Assembly: GCA_027293245.1 (NCBI GenBank)
Contig: JAPUFZ010000108.1
Location: forward strand, 1-6,355
DNA from: Gammaproteobacteria bacterium
GTDB taxonomy: Bacteria > Pseudomonadota > Gammaproteobacteria > GCA-001735895
DNA length: 6,355 nt
Direction of reading: 5' to 3'
Shown here: positions 5,521 through 6,355 of the stretch, piece after piece
Layout: every line of letters begins with the position of its first letter
Position numbering within the stretch: the first letter of the stretch is position 1
Position numbers and translations under genes: made by a program
The notes under the pieces: model-generated
What the model was told of the DNA's origin: nothing
Database searches by the model: none
What the model saw: only the letters and a program-made list of their open reading frames with translations

Positions 5521-6355
5521 ATGCAAAACACGGCTATCTATTTTGCGATACTCAGTTTAGTTTTCGGCGGTCTGAACGAAATTGTATTCAAGCGCTATAG
5601 CGCGCGAGTGAGATCGCGCGGCATGATGATCAGTGGCGTCGGACTGGTCTGGAGCATCTTACTGGGTCTGGATGTTGCTATTCGAGGTGATAGCATTTTA
5701 CTCGATCAGTCGACCTGGGTGTATGGGCTGATTGCCGGGATATGTGTCGCCATTGCCAATATTCTGCTGCTGGAATCGCTGCGGCACATGGAGGTCAGCC
5801 TTGGATCGACTATTTATCGCCTGAATACGATCGCGGTGGTTATTCTTTCGATTTTTTTCCTGAATGAATCCCTCTCGGCCTTCAAACTGGTTGGTGTCGT
5901 ATGCGGGGTCGTGGCGGGACTTCTGCTTTATCACCAGCAAATTTCCAGCGGTAGCTACACGACGCTGAAGACAGGTTTGTTACTTGTTATTCTCGGTGCA
6001 CTGTTACGGGCCGTTTATGGGGTTGTGACCAAGGCCGGCCTCTCGGCCGAGGCTGACGCCAATGGGCTGATCCTGATTTCAGCGATATGCTGGATCGTCT
6101 CGGGCTTGCTTTACGCGGTGTTGATAGAGCATCGATATTCAATAACCCGGCAAAAATTGAGTTACTCGCTGGCATCCGGGCTGCTCGCTTATGGCATAGT
6201 GCGATCTCTGGTCACCGCACTCTCGCTGGGTGAGGCCAGTGTGGTCGTGCCGATCGCCAATATGAGTTTTTTGATGGCACTTTTGGTCGCCCTGGTAATG
6301 AAAATGGAAGTATTGAGTGTAAAAAAGGTGACCGCTATGGTATTTGCGGTGGGCG
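5521..6355 (+). CDS. DMT-superfamily transporter (EamA-like), 3' end missing
   Basis: The frame is open from the ATG at 5521 to the window edge, giving 278 residues with no stop; family members are usually about 280-310, so little is missing. The protein is very hydrophobic, with nine membrane segments and the start of a tenth: about 5-23, 36-54, 66-86, 94-114, 120-138, 150-170, 182-202, 214-234, 240-260 and from 269. Short basic loops separate them. Two halves look related: TIYRLNTIAVVILSIFFLNE (97-116) followed by KLVGVVCGVVAG (122-133) in the first matches VPIANMSFLMALLVALVMKM (243-262) followed by KKVTAMVFAVG (268-278) in the second, the internal duplication of EamA proteins. An in-frame TAG at 5515-5517 fixes the region of the start. 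It acts in the inner membrane as an exporter or importer of small metabolites; the substrate cannot be read from sequence. Nothing ties it to the carnitine genes beyond position and strand. Confidence 0.85.
   Translation, partial: MQNTAIYFAILSLVFGGLNEIVFKRYSARVRSRGMMISGVGLVWSILLGLDVAIRGDSILLDQSTWVYGLIAGICVAIANILLLESLRHMEVSLGSTIYRLNTIAVVILSIFFLNESLSAFKLVGVVCGVVAGLLLYHQQISSGSYTTLKTGLLLVILGALLRAVYGVVTKAGLSAEADANGLILISAICWIVSGLLYAVLIEHRYSITRQKLSYSLASGLLAYGIVRSLVTALSLGEASVVVPIANMSFLMALLVALVMKMEVLSVKKVTAMVFAVG

Noticed and set aside
5698..6175. Two minus-strand open frames of 80 and 62 codons opposite the transporter
   Set aside because: They are shadows of the transporter gene; one is rich in charged and polar residues as expected when a membrane-protein gene is read backwards.

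Overview
The window holds two divergent gene sets that share a 110-base intergenic region (1983-2092), followed by an unrelated-looking membrane transporter gene that runs off the right edge. The proteins most resemble those of proteobacteria, and I would guess an aerobic, possibly marine, gammaproteobacterium. That guess rests on protein resemblance, balanced base composition and AAAGG-type ribosome binding sites; there is no rRNA or other marker to settle it.

Left arm, minus strand, read from 1982 down to 1: a crotonase very like CaiD (crotonobetainyl-CoA hydratase / carnitinyl-CoA dehydratase), then a carnitine 3-dehydrogenase starting 2 bases after the CaiD stop, then the first 59 codons of a beta-keto acid cleavage enzyme (BKACE, DUF849) cut by the left edge. 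Carnitine dehydrogenase followed by a BKACE is the known aerobic route carnitine -> 3-dehydrocarnitine -> betainyl-CoA + acetoacetate, which leads to glycine betaine.

Right arm, plus strand, 2093-5352: an acyl-CoA dehydrogenase and an ADP-forming acyl-CoA synthetase (CoA-binding, flavodoxin-like ligase and ATP-grasp parts on one chain), joined by a TGATG overlap. With CaiD they make a plausible CoA-thioester route: gamma-butyrobetaine -> gamma-butyrobetainyl-CoA -> crotonobetainyl-CoA -> carnitinyl-CoA -> carnitine. The carnitine would then enter the left-arm pathway. The substrate of the two right-arm enzymes is inferred from CaiD and the carnitine dehydrogenase next door, not read from their sequences.

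Right end: a 168-base gap (5353-5520) ends in a perfect 8-bp inverted repeat that touches the ATG of a DMT/EamA-family transporter, open to the window edge with about 278 codons visible. No tRNA, rRNA, CRISPR array, insertion sequence, transcription regulator or convincing intrinsic terminator was seen.

The most interesting points are the apparent use of a reversible ADP-forming ligase in place of the CaiC/CaiB activation chemistry, an Asp where most acyl-CoA dehydrogenases have the catalytic Glu, and the hairpin abutting the transporter start.
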